Shown here in pieces: positions 31,717-43,819 of a stretch of DNA of 64,000 nt. The notes beneath the pieces are model-generated. The model saw nothing but the letters and a program-made list of their open reading frames with translations. It was not told where the DNA came from and searched no databases. Both the position numbers and the translations under genes were made by a program. The DNA is from Tigriopus japonicus. Its lineage: Eukaryota > Arthropoda > Copepoda > Harpacticoida > Harpacticidae. How positions within the stretch are numbered: the first letter of the stretch is position 1; each line of letters begins with the position of its first letter. The DNA lies in NCBI GenBank assembly GCA_010645155.1, contig CM021322.1, forward strand, positions 13,555,418-13,619,417. The letters run 5' to 3'.

Positions 31717-34158
31717 TTAGTTCGACGATTTTACTTGATGGCACTTGATTGGGGAAGATGACTTTAATTGCAGGAAGAATGGAGCTTCTTGGCCCGGTTT
31801 GAAAGTTGTGGGAATTATACTATAGATCCCCGGCAGAAGCTCGAGTTCCAAAACGGCATACCCATGCTTATAGGTGCCTGAGTGTTTCTTCTTAAAGATG
31901 AGAGGGGACTCTCCCTCAAAATTCAACTTTTCACATTTCACTCCAAAACCAATTTGATAATCTCGAGGACCTTTCAGCTCGATCAGGATCGCTGTCTTCT
32001 TCTCGATGTTACATTCAAACTTGGGATTGAAAGGATATGTCTCTCGGTAGTTGTCACACCCTCCAGCAGATTTCCCTTCCCATTTGGAAACAAATTCCCG
32101 TTCGTACTTGTAAGGGTTGGAAATCTTGTTCAACGTGAACGGTATTGTGGAATAAACCCGCAAAGTGTAGTGGATATGTGTCGTCTTGTTGAACTGAGAC
32201 ACGATGAGCGTCAGCTTTTTGGGCGTGTCCGGCGTAATAACGGTTTTACACAAGTAATGAGGTGAGTTAATCCTCATCCCATCGATATACGGAGGTGGAT
32301 CATAGGGGTTATAGACTCTTTTTCCTTGGTTCTTGTACAAAAGCACCGTGATGTACTCCTTGTTGTTTTTGAAATCGGCAATATCCGTGATGTGTCTTGA
32401 GAGCAAGATCCAGAGAGCGCCTTCATCCCCTTGAAGTTCAAGAGTGTATTGGGGATTGTTCGAAATGTCATACATATCTTTGGCTGGCCCAAGAGCAGAA
32501 TTCCAAGTTTGGTGCGTAACAAACGTGTATCGAAAAAGATCGGGTTTCCAATTCATGTATATCACGTCAAAGAACTTGCAAAGCGAGTCGAAGTCAATCC
32601 AAAACACGCCATTATCAAAATTTTGAGCGTCGAGGGGATCGTAATTAAGAGCCTTTTTCAGTTTAGGCGTCCAATGGCGTTCGTCCCGCTCAGAATAGTT
32701 ACCTTTCCAGCGGAGATGAGACCAAGGGTTTTTGAGCAGGAACAATTGGAGCCCATCAACTTGCCTGATATCCAAGAGAGCATATGCGTGAGTTGGCACC
32801 AAACCAGCCCGATCCGCTTCAGCTTGAGTCATTTCACCGGTGGCCAAAGTCACAAGAACATCGCCTTGATGAAATCTTTGGAACAGTTTCTTGAATGTGC
32901 CTTCTCTATCGAAAACATCGCCTTCAGGTCGAATGGAAACTCGTTCAGGAATCCACCCGGTGAGAACGTACAGGTCAATGTTACTGTTGGATCCAGGAAA
33001 GTCGTACCCACCCATGACTTTCATGTAGGCTTTTTCCAATAACGAGATCCACAGCTCGTTGCGATTGCTACTGTATGAGCACAAAGGCTCGTTATGTTGA
33101 CCTAGGGGTAAATAGTCATCTAAGACCACTTTTCGAGGCACACCGTTGATCCTCAACTTGATCATATATTTGCCACTAGGATTGTACACGGGTTCCCCTT
33201 TGGAATTCTGCGGATAGATAATGCACGTGATGAGTTTCTTGCCGAATCGCTTCTCATGCTGGGCACTGATGGCAATCGAGGCGACGAAAGAACAATCCGA
33301 AACCACGGTCTGTTTCACACTGTAGCAATCCACGACCTGAATCATGGTGGGTTTCGACATGAACTCGGAGGGCCGAGCCCATCGAACCAATTTAGCCTTC
33401 TGTTTCGGGGCCAGATCGAGCATGCCGTGCTTGTCCGTGTACGGAATTGGGAACGTGAATTTCTCATTCAAGTCCACTGACATAAAGGGCACATATTCCC
33501 GTCCATTGATGACCGAAGTCCGGCCTAACACCGCTTTCTCTTCGGCCGAATACTTCGATTCTTTCGAGGCCGTCGGGGACCTCATTGGGGAAGGCGGGGC
33601 TTTGGGCGTCTTCCGAGGCGATGGGGGCAGAGGTAATACGGTGGGCCGGGTGTCTACGGCCCCCAAAGGCTCATCGACCACCGGTAATGTGTCCAAGAGC
33701 TCATTCATCTGAACTTCCGACGCCACTTGGGGTCGCTTTTGATGCAGCGCCTCAGCCCGATCTAAGGCATAATTGGCCAAAGACCCAATCTGAGCGGCCA
33801 ATTCCGGTTGACTGGTGGCTTTTTTGAGGATCAGACACACACTCGCCGCTTCCGTGTACAGCGGCAAGGCCTCCGCTTCACTCCCACTTTCTTCGGCCTT
33901 GAGAGCCTGATCGAGGAGGGATTTGGCTCGAGCTAGCGTGGGCGGGCCCAGATCTTTGGACTCGGTCGAGATTTGACGAGCCAAGTGTTGAGCACGCGCT
34001 CGATATGATTGGATCTTTTCCGCGCTCTGCGGAAGTAGAAGCGTCACGTTCTTTTCCAGGGCGTCAGCGGCCTTGTGGTAGAGCTCGATGGCCTTGGCCA
34101 CTTGTCCTTGGCGATCACATTGAATGGCTTGCGCCACCAAGGCGCGAATGTGATCCAT
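31717..34158 (-). CDS. CAPN7: Calpain-7 (PalBH) cysteine protease
   Basis: A single long exon. I choose the ATG at 34158, since it gives 813 residues, the length of human calpain-7, and starts just before the first MIT repeat; the frame stays open 35 codons further up. Order (numbering from the upstream ATG at 34263): two MIT domains (about 36-100 and 107-172), a Pro-rich linker (205-232), the calpain protease core (about 260-560) and two C2-like domains to the end. The catalytic triad is visible as C324 (VVSDCSFVAS), H492 (VPTHAYALLD) and N512 (LLKNPWSHLRW). The family lacks EF hands; its MIT domains bind ESCRT-III proteins, and it acts in endosomal sorting and abscission. Absence of introns in a 2.4-kb gene among multi-exon neighbours is notable. 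The gene's end lies 124 bp from the primase frame. Confidence 0.96.
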   Translation of the reverse strand: MDHIRALVAQAIQCDRQGQVAKAIELYHKAADALEKNVTLLLPQSAEKIQSYRARAQHLARQISTESKDLGPPTLARAKSLLDQALKAEESGSEAEALPLYTEAASVCLILKKATSQPELAAQIGSLANYALDRAEALHQKRPQVASEVQMNELLDTLPVVDEPLGAVDTRPTVLPLPPSPRKTPKAPPSPMRSPTASKESKYSAEEKAVLGRTSVINGREYVPFMSVDLNEKFTFPIPYTDKHGMLDLAPKQKAKLVRWARPSEFMSKPTMIQVVDCYSVKQTVVSDCSFVASIAISAQHEKRFGKKLITCIIYPQNSKGEPVYNPSGKYMIKLRINGVPRKVVLDDYLPLGQHNEPLCSYSSNRNELWISLLEKAYMKVMGGYDFPGSNSNIDLYVLTGWIPERVSIRPEGDVFDREGTFKKLFQRFHQGDVLVTLATGEMTQAEADRAGLVPTHAYALLDIRQVDGLQLFLLKNPWSHLRWKGNYSERDERHWTPKLKKALNYDPLDAQNFDNGVFWIDFDSLCKFFDVIYMNWKPDLFRYTFVTHQTWNSALGPAKDMYDISNNPQYTLELQGDEGALWILLSRHITDIADFKNNKEYITVLLYKNQGKRVYNPYDPPPYIDGMRINSPHYLCKTVITPDTPKKLTLIVSQFNKTTHIHYTLRVYSTIPFTLNKISNPYKYEREFVSKWEGKSAGGCDNYRETYPFNPKFECNIEKKTAILIELKGPRDYQIGFGVKCEKLNFEGESPLIFKKKHSGTYKHGYAVLELELLPGIYSIIPTTFKPGQEAPFFLQLKSSSPIKCHQVKSSN

Positions 34159-36410
34159 GGATGGATGGCGATTTTCGGGACGCTGTTCCAGCCAGCCCGT
34201 GTCGACGCGCCCCTTACACTGAAGATCGGGTTGGGAGGATGGATGGAGATTAATCCTCGGCAATGACTCAGACAGCGTTATCTCTCCATGCGAAGTTTGG
34301 CGTCATGTAAGACGGAGATTAGACGCAAAGGCAGGATAGTAGATTGGATCGTTGGTGTTGTTTTTTTCAGGGCCCTTTGGGGATACATACGTACTAGAGA
34401 GTAGAGAGGGGTGTCAGCGTCAATCAAAACATCAGGGGCAGGGTGACTCGGTTTTTAGTTCAATCACGATGATATGTATCCCAATAAACTTGGCCAAAAG
34501 AAAGATTTAAATAAGACATCGCACAACAAATAATTTTTAATCAAATCTTCTATCGAAGGTGGGTGGATGAAGTCGACATGAGAATAACGCGGGTTTTAAG
34601 AATGTAAATTTACTTTGGTGAAAGTAAATTTTATGCTTCATTGCGGAGATTTTAAAATGTTGAATTGGAAGAACCAGCCCGTTTCTTAAACATCACACGT
34701 TATGGCGATTTCCAAGAAAAAGATCAATCAAATCGTCATTGCTTTCGAGAGATTGTGAGGTTTGTTTCGCACGTCTTTCAAATGAATTCCTCGTCGTCTC
34801 GTCGCTTTTGTGGTGCCTTTCCCGGCAGGTTCTCCTTAGGTTTGCTTTGGCTTTGCGTCGGATCTCACTCTGGTTGTCCCACGCCATCTTCTTACCTTTG
34901 GAAACAACTGGGAACTGGCAAGTAGAGAGCGGATTTGTGGCAGAGACGCCTCTACTGGGAAGGTTTTTCTCGAGCGAAAGCGCCCACCAAATCGATCATG
35001 GCCGGGGATGCCGACCCAGGCCATCTCCGGGACAAAAGGAACACCAAAATGGCGATCAGGTACGATGGACTGGCCCGGCCGCCAGCTAGTACTTAACTCA
35101 CCTCAGGTTTTCCTTAAGCGGATCAAAGTCAGGCCATTGACTGTATGGCTGCAAGGATGGATGGAAAGAAGCTCCTTTAGACATGGATGGAGAGCTGTAC
35201 CATGGATATACTTACAGAAGAGGATGCGAAGACAGCTATTTGTTGTTGTTTTTGAGAGCCCAATGAGGCCCTATGGAGTGAACGATAGGGAAGTGTTAAA
35301 GACTCAATATTCATTCAATATTTTATACTAAATCAGTGGCTGAATTGTCTTGACATTAGTCTGGTATGTGTATCTGTCTCTTAGTGATAATTAAATGCAA
35401 CCCACTCTTGGGTAAATCACGTTCACCACTCTTTATCAACCCTATTCTACTTATCCTGAAATACCAATGGTTTCAGATTATAAGAACCTAACAACACCAT
35501 CAAAGTGAAGAATAGAGTGCTCCATGAAGGTGATCTGTTCTTACTTCATACTGCATGAATAATCATTCAGAGGGAATCATCAACAACTCAACTCTAAGTT
35601 GATGAATAATTTGTTCAATATTGTACTTCCTCTCGGTTTGGCCTATCAAAATGTTGATATTTGACATCTAATGAATTTCAAGCATTTCAGACAATAAAAT
35701 ATTGACTAAAAATGATGTTTTATGGGGAAGAGTGTGGATGCTTTGGGTGTAAGCTTTGTTGTTAATAACAGGGCCACAGTTTTCCAAAAACACGCTCAAT
35801 TTTCATGAAACTTCATTTATGTATAATTGAACCCGTTGTCTGAAGTTGGTATTATTATATTCAAGTTATACATGCGTTTAATTGAGACCCATTCTCAGTT
35901 TTGTGTGAGACATTGATCTGAAGCAACTCGGTTTCGACCAATTGCTGAGAACAGAAAGCATCAGTATAGAAATTAACGGCAGGAAAAGGAGCGCTATCTC
36001 ATGCTGCAACTTTTTTCTGGAGTGATGTTTGCTATCCAACACCTTTTTCTATCGTCTTTTGGCAATTTCGTTCAAATTCATGGCAGAGCTGCACAGTTTT
36101 AAGGGCCTCCTTGGGCTAAGCGTCAGCTGAAGTGCGCGTCCTGTGGTGAGAGGTTTCTGGTCCAGCAGAGACCAGGGGACCTCTCGACGTCCTCCTCACT
36201 CTTTCTCAGCGATCGTGCACCTAGCTGTCGGCGCAACGGCCTCAAGACTGAGCCGAGGGAAACGGACTAACTCCTCCAGGGACGGCAGTTGGAACGGGCC
36301 TCATCAGACTTTAATATTCATATTATTATCATTATCATTGTTCGTTTTTCTTCTCAACCACGTCGAGACCCGGAGAGTAAATTAAGAGAGAAGGGGCTTG
36401 GCTTCGTGGG
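34159..36410. other. Intergenic between calpain-7 and the PDZ scaffold; possible orphan 5' exon
   Basis: The two genes are divergent and 2.25 kb apart. At 34999-35060 an ATG opens a short frame (begins MAGDADPGH) that ends at a good donor (ATCAG, then GTACGA). This could be an alternative first exon or 5'UTR exon of the PDZ scaffold, but no acceptor partner can be proved. A four-base repeat, AACC (about 36640-36662), lies in the first intron of the PDZ gene. I see nothing else of note; 35300-36100 is AT-rich. Confidence 0.35.
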
Positions 36411-39400
36411 ATGAAGATGCCCATCACACACGACACACGCGCAGCTCTGCAGCTACTCAAAGAGGCCAAGGCCGATTTGGGGAGCGCCCACAACAGCAAC
36501 TCCGGGGGTGGGCCTGCCGGGGGCCTGGATCACGCCAACCTCAGTCAAGACTTGAACACCTTGATCTCCGTCCTCGAGAGTCCCGTCTTCCAAGCCATCC
36601 TCAATATTCAAGATTCCTTGGGTGAACTCAAACGACAGGTAACCAACCAACCAACCAACCAAAGAGATCCTGGGGGTTTCTGGGTTAATTCCACACATCA
36701 AAACCACATCTGAATGAACGGCTTTAAATTTCAGGTTCAGCTCCATCCTTCGATATTGCCCTCGGACTTTGACATAGACGTCAATGGCGATCTCATCCTC
36801 AATTTGCCCGAGGGCGAGGACGATCCTTCGTTGCACACGCGGCGGGATTCATCCAGTCGGCCTGGAGGGGGTCATTTCTCATCCGCGACCTCCACTGACA
36901 CGGGATACGATCCACGGTTCCAGTCCATCATGGCCGATTCGGCTGAAGGCCGCGAGATCAAGTACATCGAATTGAGCAAGCTCGAAGGCCACAGTCTGGG
37001 CTTTTCCGTGGTGGGCCTGAAAAGTGAGCACAAGGGCGAGTTGGGCATCTACGTCCAAGAAATTCAACCCGGCGGAATCGCCGCCCAAGATGGCCAATTG
37101 TTAGAAGGTGATCAGATTTTGGCCATCGATGGGCAACCTTTGGATTCGAATATTAGTCACCATCAAGCGATTAACATCATGCAGAAAGCGCGAGGGCGTG
37201 TTCACTTGGTAGTGGCTCGAGGGGCGGATCCAGGCCCTGAGCCAGGCCCCAAAGATACGCCGGAAGTGTCCTCTCGTGTTCTGAACACGGATTGGTGCCA
37301 AGTGGAAGTGATTGAGTTGACGAACAAAGGAGCGGGATTCGGTTTTGGGGTTATGCCCGGTCAGCAATCAGCCGGGGTGGTGGTCAAGACCGTGGTCAAA
37401 GAGGGTGTGGCCGATGAAGATGGACGTCTCCATGCGGGCGATTATATCCTCCAGATCAATGACCAGTGGCTTCAAGGTGTGGGCATTGAGCAAGTGGCCA
37501 ATGTATTAAGAGGATCGGGAAACAACGTCCGGCTGGTTGTGGCTCGAGAGGTGGACCCTTCAGATGGTGGTCAAGTGAAACCTCATATTCCAATCCTACC
37601 ATCCTCAATGCTCACCAAAAGAGCGGAATTGGAGACGCACTTGCAAATTGCGGTTGTGGCCAATAACAGCTTTAATGCCGTAGCACCCACCCCGCCAGAT
37701 CTTACCCGTATTCCTACGGACACGGTGCTTTCAACCGAGTCTGATCGGGTCTTGAATATCCAACGGCACAAATCCGGAGGAGCTTCAATGTCGGTCGACA
37801 AAAACACCAGCCCCATTCAAGAAGACCTTCTAATGAGTTCGTCGCGTCTCCCTAACATGCATCAACCAGCAGCGGCAGGGTCGATGATCTCCGAGATCCC
37901 CGAAATGGAAACTTTCGAAGTTGAATTGGTTAAGGATGCCCAAGGCCTGGGCATCACGATTGCCGGCTACACTTGTGAAAGAGAAGAGTTGTCGGGAATA
38001 TTTGCCAAATCCGTTACCGAGGGGAGTGCAGCTTTCAAGTCGGGCAAAGTGGCGGTCAACGATCAAATTATCGAAGTGGACGGAAAATCAATTCAAGGCT
38101 TCTCTAACCAGCAGGCAGTTGAGATGCTCAGGAGCACGGGCAAAACGGTGCGCCTCAAGCTTGTCCGTTATGTCCACGGTCTTAAGTTTGAGCAACTCCA
38201 GCAAGCCATCGCCAATAGTCAGACCGGGAGTCAAGCCACGACCCCAAATGCATCTCAGACGGCTTTTTCGCCTTCTTCTTCCACGCACATGGGCCCCGTT
38301 ATTGGCAAACCTGAGTCTCCAGTGGGGAGTGACGATTCCCATTCGACCAACTCTTTCAACCAACATCATTTGCCGGAGTCTTCTCCCCCGCAAGAATCGA
38401 ATTCAGACTCGACCGAGTATTGGCAACAACAACTCGGTCAAGGACACCAGATTTTAACTGCCATCATTCACAAGCAAAAACCCAACGGTGGTCTTGGAAT
38501 CAGTTTGGAAGGGACAGTGGAGAAAGTAGACGGGGAAGAGCAAAACCCTCATCATTACATCCGATCTGTCTTGCCTAATGGCCCAGTAGGGATGAGTGGG
38601 ATCCTGCAGAGCGGCGACGAATTGCTCGAAGTGAATGGGCGGAAGCTTTTGGGGATCTATCATACCGACGTGGTGGCCATTCTCAAAGACTTGCCAATGG
38701 AGGTCAAACTAGTGTGTGCTCGCAGTCACAGCCACTCTGCTTCCGTCGGAACGAAACATGACTTCCCTTTAGGCGGGACTTTTCGCAGTGAAATCATTGC
38801 CAACTCTGAGCGAATGGTCAAAGCCAAATCTGACGTATCCATTTCCAGTGCTGGAACAGTGACCGAGTCTTCTCAACAACCTCACCAATCGAAACTGAAA
38901 TCCCGCTCCCTCGAGCCTTTGACCAGTTTAGCCATGTGGTCTGAGCAACTTCTTGAGATTGAATTACTCAAGAGTGACCGCGGGCTGGGTTTTTCCATCT
39001 TAGATTATCAAGACCCGATGAACAAAGATGAGACCGTGATCGTGATCAGAAGTTTGGTACCAGGTGGGGTGGCACAGCAAGATGGTCGACTGATCCCAGG
39101 AGATCGACTAATGTATGTAAATGATGTTAACCTTGAACATGCCAGTCTCGACGAAGCCGTTCAAGCTTTGAAAGGAGCTCCAAGAGGCATGGTCCGCATT
39201 GGCGTGACCAAACCGCTGCCTTTGCCCGAGACCATGTCACAAATGGAAGAGGAAGAGGAATCAACCCACACCGCATCTTCGTCAACGCCCTTCGATAATA
39301 CCGAGCTCCATTCGGGCTCCAGTGAGGTCAATACTGAACGCATGAGTCCGATGAATTTACCCGATCTTCCCCCGGATGACGAAGAAACTATCCCTCCCCC

Positions 39401-42400
39401 TTTACCCACGAGTCCACCTCCAACCGAGGATCTAACTCGGGTTCCATCAACCGAGAGGTTGTTAGGAGCCAGTAGTCGAGATCTCATTTCCGCACGCTTC
39501 GTTAGTCGAGAAGAAACCGATGAAGATATTGTGCCCCCTTTACCCGCGGCTTTAGAGCGAACCATTGTGGTCCGGAAAGACAGCGATACTTTGGGCATCC
39601 AAGTCGATATTGAAGATGAAGGGATTAATGGGTTAGTGGTGAGAGCAGTAACCCCAGGAGGTACTCTTGCTCGGGATGGTCGCATTCACCCGGGAGATAA
39701 CTTGGTGGCCGTCAATGGTGAAGTGATGAGAAAAGCCAGTCATTCCCAAGCACTGGACATCCTTCGACGTACACATATGATTGGCTTGAACGAAAAGATC
39801 CAGATGACCTACATTCCCGCTGGAGATGCTGCAGTGTATCGTGCAAGTGCCATCACACGCATCGCAGAGGAGAGAGCTCAGAATGCAGAGAGCGAGGCCG
39901 CCGCCATCCCAGAACCTGAGGACGAAGAAAAAGAAGACACAGACGAACGAGACTACCGAGACTATCGAAGAGGAAGTGCAGAAGAGCGACAAAGAATGCC
40001 GACCTCGGTGGAGCGTCACGCTACAGCAGCAGTCTCGGAGAAAGCCAATGGAACCACTGTGATTTCGATCAGAAGCAGTGTGGACCCACCACTACCACCT
40101 CCTCCATCGCCACCTCCTCCTCCGCCATTTCAACGTCAGACACAACACGAGAGCTATTCCTCTGTCTCCGCGAACAATGCTCAAGTCAATGCTCCGCTAG
40201 TTTCACCAGAGGCCTCTGACATCGCGTCCGTATATGGAGGAGTCCAGAGTCCGGAAAGAACACTCACCATTCAATCTGTCACCCTCGATGAGAGCTCCAC
40301 TGACCCTCCACTTGGCATCGGGAGAGATCCAAGCCAATTTCCTGTGGTTCCGCCAAGACCCTCCAAAGCGTCTGGCTCGGTCTCGACGTCCTCCAGTAGC
40401 TCGTCCACTTCCTCTCCCGCCAAAATTGTCAGCACAAAAGACTTCATTCCTGGACCCTCCGGTGGTGGTGGAGGGGGAGGGGGCGCAGGAGGCGGATCTA
40501 TCTCGAGTGGTGGGGTCAGTGGCGGAGAGGCTCAAGAAGAAGAGGAAGAGGAGAAAGATCAGAGCACCACCGTCACATCCACAACGGCATCCAATGCATT
40601 CAGCTCACAAAATTGGGGTCCAGAGAGGCGGGTACGGATCCAAAGGGTTCCAAACCAGGGCTTGGGAATATCCATTGTGGGTGGAAAAGTGGAGCAACCT
40701 GCATCGAATAATGATCGAAACTCGACGAGCCCCTCTCAGAATATTCCGGTGGTGACTGGGATCTTCATCAAGAATGTCTTGGAAGGAAGTCCTGCCGGCC
40801 TTTCACAAGAACTTTTCACAGGCGATCGCATCTTGGCCGTTGACGGGCGTGATGTGGCCAATGCCACCCATGATCAAGCTGTTGATGTTATCCGTCAATC
40901 TGGTGAAATAGTAGAATTCGTTGTTCAATCTCTGTTGGGTGTAACCAATACGACTGCCTCCTCAACCCAAGCGGAATCGCCTACTCATTCAGACATGTCG
41001 GACTCGGTCGCCACTTCACTTCCTCCGCCTCCTCCCCCATTAATAGATAGTGTTCCACCTCAATTCGCCAATGATCCCGTTCCCTTGGGATCTGAAGACA
41101 GTGCTACTGAAATTCCAGGTGATCTCTCTTCGGCTTCGTCTGGCTCATCCTCTTCATCTTCTTCCTCCCTGGGATCCGGTGAAAGTTCATCTGACGATGA
41201 TGAAAACATGAACAAAGATGCGGCTCAATTTTCGGGTCAGCATACTCTACCCAATGGAATCGTCATCGACAAATGCTCCGCTGCCTATCTTCCCAAGAGT
41301 GCCAATGATCCGGAGGAGGAGGATGACTTTGGGTACACTTTAAAGAAGATTCAGAAGAAGTACAAGAATGCCAAAGGGGAACTTATCTACGTGTCTCTCA
41401 ACAAGGGCACTCATGGTTTGGGCATTAGTTTGGCTGGCAACAAAGATCGATCCAAAATGTCGGTCTATGTATGCGGGTTGAATCCACAGGGTAATGCTTT
41501 CCGAGACGGGCGAATGCAAGTAGGGGATCTGATTCTCGAAGTGAACGGTACCGTGATATATGATCGTCATCATTTGAATGTCTCCTCATTCATTAAACAC
41601 CTGCCGGAATCGGATGTCACTTTCGTGTTGCGACGAGTTGGTATGGGTGTGGAAAATTTGGCTGTTAAACCCTTGAATCAATTCCCGCCCCATCCGTACA
41701 AAGATAACCCAATCGAGCGTTACACGGGGAAATACAAAGGACTTCGTGAGGTGAACCTTCAGAAAGGGGAACAAGGACTCGGAATCATGATCATTGAAGG
41801 CAAACACGCGGAGGCCGGATCTGGCGTTTTTGTCTCAGACCTCCAACCGGGATCCTGTGCTGACGAAGCTGGATTGCAACGAGGTGACATGATTCTCTCC
41901 GTGAACGGAGAAGATTTTGTTGGTGTCAATTACGCTTCGGCCGCCAAGATTCTCAAGAACTCTGAAGGCTTGATTAAGATGATTGTTGCCAATCCCATGA
42001 ACCAGGGGGCAAAGGTTCCGGAAAAAACTGCCACCCCTGTTCAAAGTGCTACCACGACTGAGTCAGTGAAACCCGAAAGTCCGGACAAGCCAAAACTACC
42101 ACCCAAGCCCCCCATTGCACCCAAACCTTCAGCAATGTCTCCCAGCCACGCTCCCTCTCCCACTCCACCTACCACGATCGCTTTACCAATCGCAAACACA
42201 GTTACAAATACCTCTACTGCCAACTTGAAAGCTTCATCGGTTATCGCCTCATCGGCAAATGCTGCGACGGCAAATGAAGCCAATAAAGCCAAAACTCGAA
42301 AACCGGTGGCATCCCCTCGAAGAAAACCCGGAGATGATTCGACTAACCCAGCCACTTGTGAGATTATTCCTGGAAAAGATACCGTGATTGAGATTTGCAA

Positions 42401-43280
42401 GGACAAGGACGAAAACGGAAAACCCATGGGCCTGGGTCTTTCCATTGTGGGTGGCTTCGACACCTTAATAGGGGCTGTGTTCATCCACGAAGTGTATGAG
42501 AAAGGTGCTGCCTTCAAGGATGGGAGACTTCGACCAGGTGACCAAATATTGGAGGTGATGAACGAGGATTTGAGGAATGTTCCCCATACCCATGCACTCC
42601 ACACTCTTCGACAGACCCCGAATCGAGTTCGCTTGGTTGTTCACCGAGAGGATGACGAGGTGTACGAAACTCTGGACGTGGAGTTGATCAAGAAGAAAGA
42701 TCGTGGCCTGGGGCTTTCTATTGTTGGAAAGAAATCAGGTCCGGGTGTATTCATTTCCGAAGTGGTTAAGGGTGGAGCCGCTGAATCTGATGGACGTTTA
42801 GTTCAGGGCGATCAAATCATCTCTGTGAACGGCAACGACCTAACAAACAGTTCTCAAGAGGACGCCGCCCCCATTCTCAAAATGTCAATGGGAAAGATCC
42901 AAATGCGTGTTCGAAGGCTCCGGGTAGGCAACCGTAAACATCATGATGCGTCTCATTCAAGAGATAGTAGTATTCCAAGCAATGTCCCGGGTGCCACAGG
43001 AGGGACTGTCAAAACTGTCGAGTTGAAACGTGGGGAAAAAGGACTGGGATTCTCGATAGTCGGCGGCTTTGGTAGCCCCCATGGTAACATGCCGATTTAC
43101 GTGAAGACCGTTTTCGACACCGGAGCTGCCGCCGATCACGGAGGATTGAAACGTGGTGATCAAATTTTGTCCGTTAATGGTAAACCTTTGGAGGGTCTCA
43201 CTCATTTGGATGCTGTCAACATCTTAAAGAATTGCGAAGGTACCGTGACGTTCAAGATCTTGTCATTGGCCGAGAAATAA
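36411..43280 (+). CDS. MPDZ: Multi-PDZ polarity scaffold (MUPP1/PATJ family), L27 plus 12 PDZ
   Basis: Two coding exons, 36411-36638 and 36735-43280, join in phase 0 to 2257 residues. Exon 1 encodes an L27 domain (about 5-75; [23 protein letters not shown]), which in this family binds the PALS1/Stardust L27. Twelve PDZ domains follow at about 151-237, 265-350, 469-555, 648-740, 814-905, 1016-1110, 1373-1480, 1623-1712, 1745-1830, 1958-2050, 2053-2138 and 2167-2255. Most show a G-L-G-F/I carboxylate loop; PDZ2 reads GFGFG. Order matches MUPP1 PDZ1-11 and 13, with PDZ12 missing; PATJ proteins have fewer. Linkers hold proline runs (near 40085-40125) and a Gly/Ser tract (near 40460-40510). The protein sits at apical junctions with the Crumbs complex. 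AATAAA is at 43517. MPDZ versus PATJ naming is not resolved. Confidence 0.92.
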
Positions 43281-43516
43281 TGCAATTTTCGATTTGATTG
43301 TCTGGAATGTGTCGTGTGAATACCGAAATGTAATGAATTATACTATCATAAATACTATTGCCAAATAAGAAGACCTACACGAGAAATAGAATCAATTATC
43401 TATGTCCTACACACAAATCGCTTTTTCCCTCGCCGAGAGGAGAGACGAAAGGTCGAATCAGTGTACAATCTATATACTATTATAATGCTTGCTTGTATAG
43501 AATAGAAGTGATGACA

Positions 43517-43522
43517 AATAAA
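43517..43522 (+). terminator. Poly(A) signal AATAAA of the PDZ scaffold gene
   Basis: Canonical AATAAA 237 bp after the stop codon, the first good match on this strand after the gene. It fits a 3' UTR of about 250 bases. Confidence 0.6.
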
Positions 43523-43819
43523 ATCAGAAAATAAGAGTAGAATACACATAAATACAGTCAAATATTTATTTCACCGCTAGCTCATATAAATGTCTCCTAA
43601 CTGCAAAACTCGCTCTTCATCTGCTTGAATGTAAAGCAAGCGTATTAGTTTCAAAATCCACTAAAATCATCGTTGTCCGAGACCGAAAAAGATGCAAGAA
43701 CAGAGTGCAGCCGTCTATTTCGTCAAAGGAATAACTTTGGGCGGATTTCTTCGCTTTTGAGGCAGGCTCTCTTGAGTGTAAAGGGATGAATTAATTGGTT
43801 TGGTTAGGTTGGAATTCTC

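Noticed and set aside
32431..33042. A 203-residue plus-strand frame
   Set aside because: It is antisense to the calpain-7 protease core, whose catalytic residues and full family length are on the minus strand.
39161..40755. Frames of 110-174 residues on both strands within the PDZ gene
   Set aside because: They are shadows of PDZ5-PDZ7 and their linkers.
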